From: Faecalibacter bovis | Lineage (GTDB): Bacteria; Bacteroidota; Bacteroidia; Flavobacteriales; Weeksellaceae | Direction: 5' to 3' | Assembly (NCBI RefSeq): GCF_017948305.1 | Contig: NZ_CP072842.1 | Location: 1,032,001-1,096,000 of the forward strand | Length of the DNA stretch: 64,000 nucleotides | In this document: positions 62,847 to 64,000 of the stretch, piece by piece | How the letters are laid out: every line of letters begins with the position of its first letter | How positions within the stretch are numbered: the first letter of the stretch is position 1 | Notes under the pieces: model-generated | The model's database searches: none | Seen by the model: only the letters and a program-made list of their open reading frames with translations | Told to the model about the DNA's origin: nothing | Program-made: the position numbers and the translations under genes

Positions 62847-64000
62847 TTATTTTTGTCTGAAATAAATCTCAATTGGAACACCAGAGAAATCAAACTCACG
62901 TCTTAAATGGTTTTCAATAAAACGTTTGTAAGGCTCTTTCACATATTGTGGTAAGTTCGCGAAAAATGCAAACTGAGGCGTTTTTGTTGGTAATTGTGTT
63001 ACATATTTAATCTTAATGTACTTTCCTTTAATTGCTGGAGGAGGAGTAATCTCGATAATTGGTAACATAATTTCATTTAATTTACTTGTACGAATACGAC
63101 GAGTACGGTTTTCGTAAACACGAATAAATGTTTCTACAGCCTTGTGTACACGTTGTTTTGTTAACGCAGAAATAAATAAAATTGGAACATCGTTAAAAGG
63201 AGCGATACGTCTACGAATTTGATCTTCGTATTCTTTCATTGTATTTGTTTCTTTTTCAACTAAATCCCATTTGTTGATTAAGATAACCACACCTTTTTTG
63301 TTTCTTTCAGCTAAATATAAAATATTTAAATCCTGAGCTTCAATACCGCGTGTAGCATCTACAACTAAAACACATACATCACATTCTTCGATAGAACGGA
63401 TTGAACGCATTACAGAGTAAAACTCTAAATCCTCGCTTACTTTACCTTTTTTACGCATTCCGGCAGTATCCACTAAAACGAATTCTTGCCCAAATTTGTT
63501 ATATAAAGTCTCGATCGAATCACGAGTTGTTCCGGCGATGTCTGTAACAATGTTACGTTCTTCACCTAATAAAGCATTGATGAATGTAGATTTTCCTGCA
63601 TTTGGACGTCCAACGATAGTCACACGAGGTAAACCTTCGTATGGATCTTCGTAAACGACATCTTCAAAACATTCAACTACTTCATCTAATAATTCACCTG
63701 TACCAGATCCTGTCATAGCAGAGATCGTGTGCATTTTTTCGAAACCTAAGTTGTAAAACTCATAAGTATCGTGTAAATTTTTGTTAGTATCAACCTTGTT
63801 CACAACTAAGAATGTAGGCTTCTTAGTGCGTCTTAAAAGGTTGCCAACTTCCTTATCCATGTCCGTTAAACCAGCTTGATTATCAACAACGAATAAAATA
63901 ACATTTGCTTCGTCGATTGCTAATTCTACTTGCTTACGAATCTCTTCTTCAAAGGTATCATCTGATCCAACGACATACCCTCCGGTATCGATTACGGTAA
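62847..64000 (-). CDS. der: Ribosome-assembly GTPase Der (EngA), 5' end outside window
   Basis: The minus-strand frame is open to the window edge, so the start lies beyond 64000. The visible part starts at the first GTPase domain's G3 motif (VIDTGGY), then has its G4 NKVD. The second GTPase domain contains [19 protein letters not shown] and NKWD. The C-terminal KH-like domain ends in [11 protein letters not shown]. Two G domains plus KH is unique to Der, needed for 50S subunit maturation. An internal ATG at 63860 would give a shorter frame that lacks the first G domain motifs, so it is not the real start. About 385 of some 435 residues are present. Confidence 0.97.
   Translation of the reverse strand, partial: TVIDTGGYVVGSDDTFEEEIRKQVELAIDEANVILFVVDNQAGLTDMDKEVGNLLRRTKKPTFLVVNKVDTNKNLHDTYEFYNLGFEKMHTISAMTGSGTGELLDEVVECFEDVVYEDPYEGLPRVTIVGRPNAGKSTFINALLGEERNIVTDIAGTTRDSIETLYNKFGQEFVLVDTAGMRKKGKVSEDLEFYSVMRSIRSIEECDVCVLVVDATRGIEAQDLNILYLAERNKKGVVILINKWDLVEKETNTMKEYEDQIRRRIAPFNDVPILFISALTKQRVHKAVETFIRVYENRTRRIRTSKLNEIMLPIIEITPPPAIKGKYIKIKYVTQLPTKTPQFAFFANLPQYVKEPYKRFIENHLRREFDFSGVPIEIYFRQK

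Noticed and set aside
63858-63860. ATG at 63860 as the start of der
   Set aside because: The frame continues upstream to the window edge and encodes the first GTPase domain's DTGGY motif, so the gene starts beyond 64000.
1-64000. CRISPR arrays, insertion sequences, prophage, toxin-antitoxin or restriction systems
   Set aside because: No repeat-spacer pattern, transposase, integrase, phage structural or defence-type gene was seen.

Overview
The window is a piece of a low-GC Bacteroidota chromosome, almost certainly class Flavobacteriia and probably family Weeksellaceae (Empedobacter/Weeksella-like; genus not proven). The case rests on four things. The promoters carry TAnnTTTG -7 boxes. murF and alr are fused. 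There are typical flavobacterial neighbourhoods: acpP-fabF-rnc-pyk, panC/panD facing a short glycogen-synthase-like gene plus a DUF4270 lipoprotein and glmS, and a lipocalin-like plus OmpA lipoprotein pair. Many lipoproteins have short MKK...C leaders. I found no phage, insertion sequence, CRISPR array or toxin-antitoxin module. Apart from the polysaccharide locus this is ordinary core genome.

Layout. At 1-9.2 kb are the N-terminal part of pgk, then rpiB, asnA, rnr and a LysE-type exporter, then sufE with a GT9 glycosyltransferase on the minus strand, then a D-2-hydroxyacid dehydrogenase and a 37-residue membrane ORF. AT-rich gaps here contain DnaA-box-like words. At 9.2-12.6 kb are a pirin, a ClC antiporter and a lipoprotein. 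At 12.6-22.6 kb, all on the minus strand, are the lipocalin-like/OmpA pair, a patatin-ybeY-mnmG-methyltransferase operon carrying two parS-like sites, and tdk-murF/alr.

At 22.7-35.7 kb is a surface-polysaccharide locus. wecB, a lipoprotein and a polyprenyl-phosphate sugar transferase run on the plus strand. They converge with a minus-strand train: Wzz-like, Wzx, Wzy-like, two GT4s, a second O-antigen polymerase/ligase-like protein, a GT2 and a GT39. Together these could start a lipid-linked repeat unit (WecB, sugar transferase), extend it (GT4s), flip it (Wzx), polymerise it (Wzy/Wzz) and ligate or decorate it (second WaaL-like protein, GT2/GT39).

At 35.9-45.4 kb are two small Bacteroidota membrane-protein families, lpxH, queD, comF, an Ig-like lipoprotein, radA, a CarboxypepD_reg-like protein, a YbhN-like membrane protein, panD and panC. 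At 45.5-53.7 kb are the short GT5-like protein, DUF4270, glmS, ribE, an orphan histidine kinase, trmN6 and an unusual methyltransferase. At 53.7-64 kb are pckA, acpP-fabF-rnc-(IPExxxVDY-type gene)-pyk, pheS, a MepB-like protein with a periplasmic binding lipoprotein, tRNA-Arg(ACG), and der truncated by the window end.

The best candidates for a second look are the parS pair plus DnaA-like words (an origin-proximal region), the 18-bp palindrome beside a 37-residue ORF, the polysaccharide locus with two polymerase/ligase-like proteins, the catalytically incomplete GT5-like protein, and the recurring -7 boxes that create false TTG starts. I did not find a clearly new defence or mobile system.
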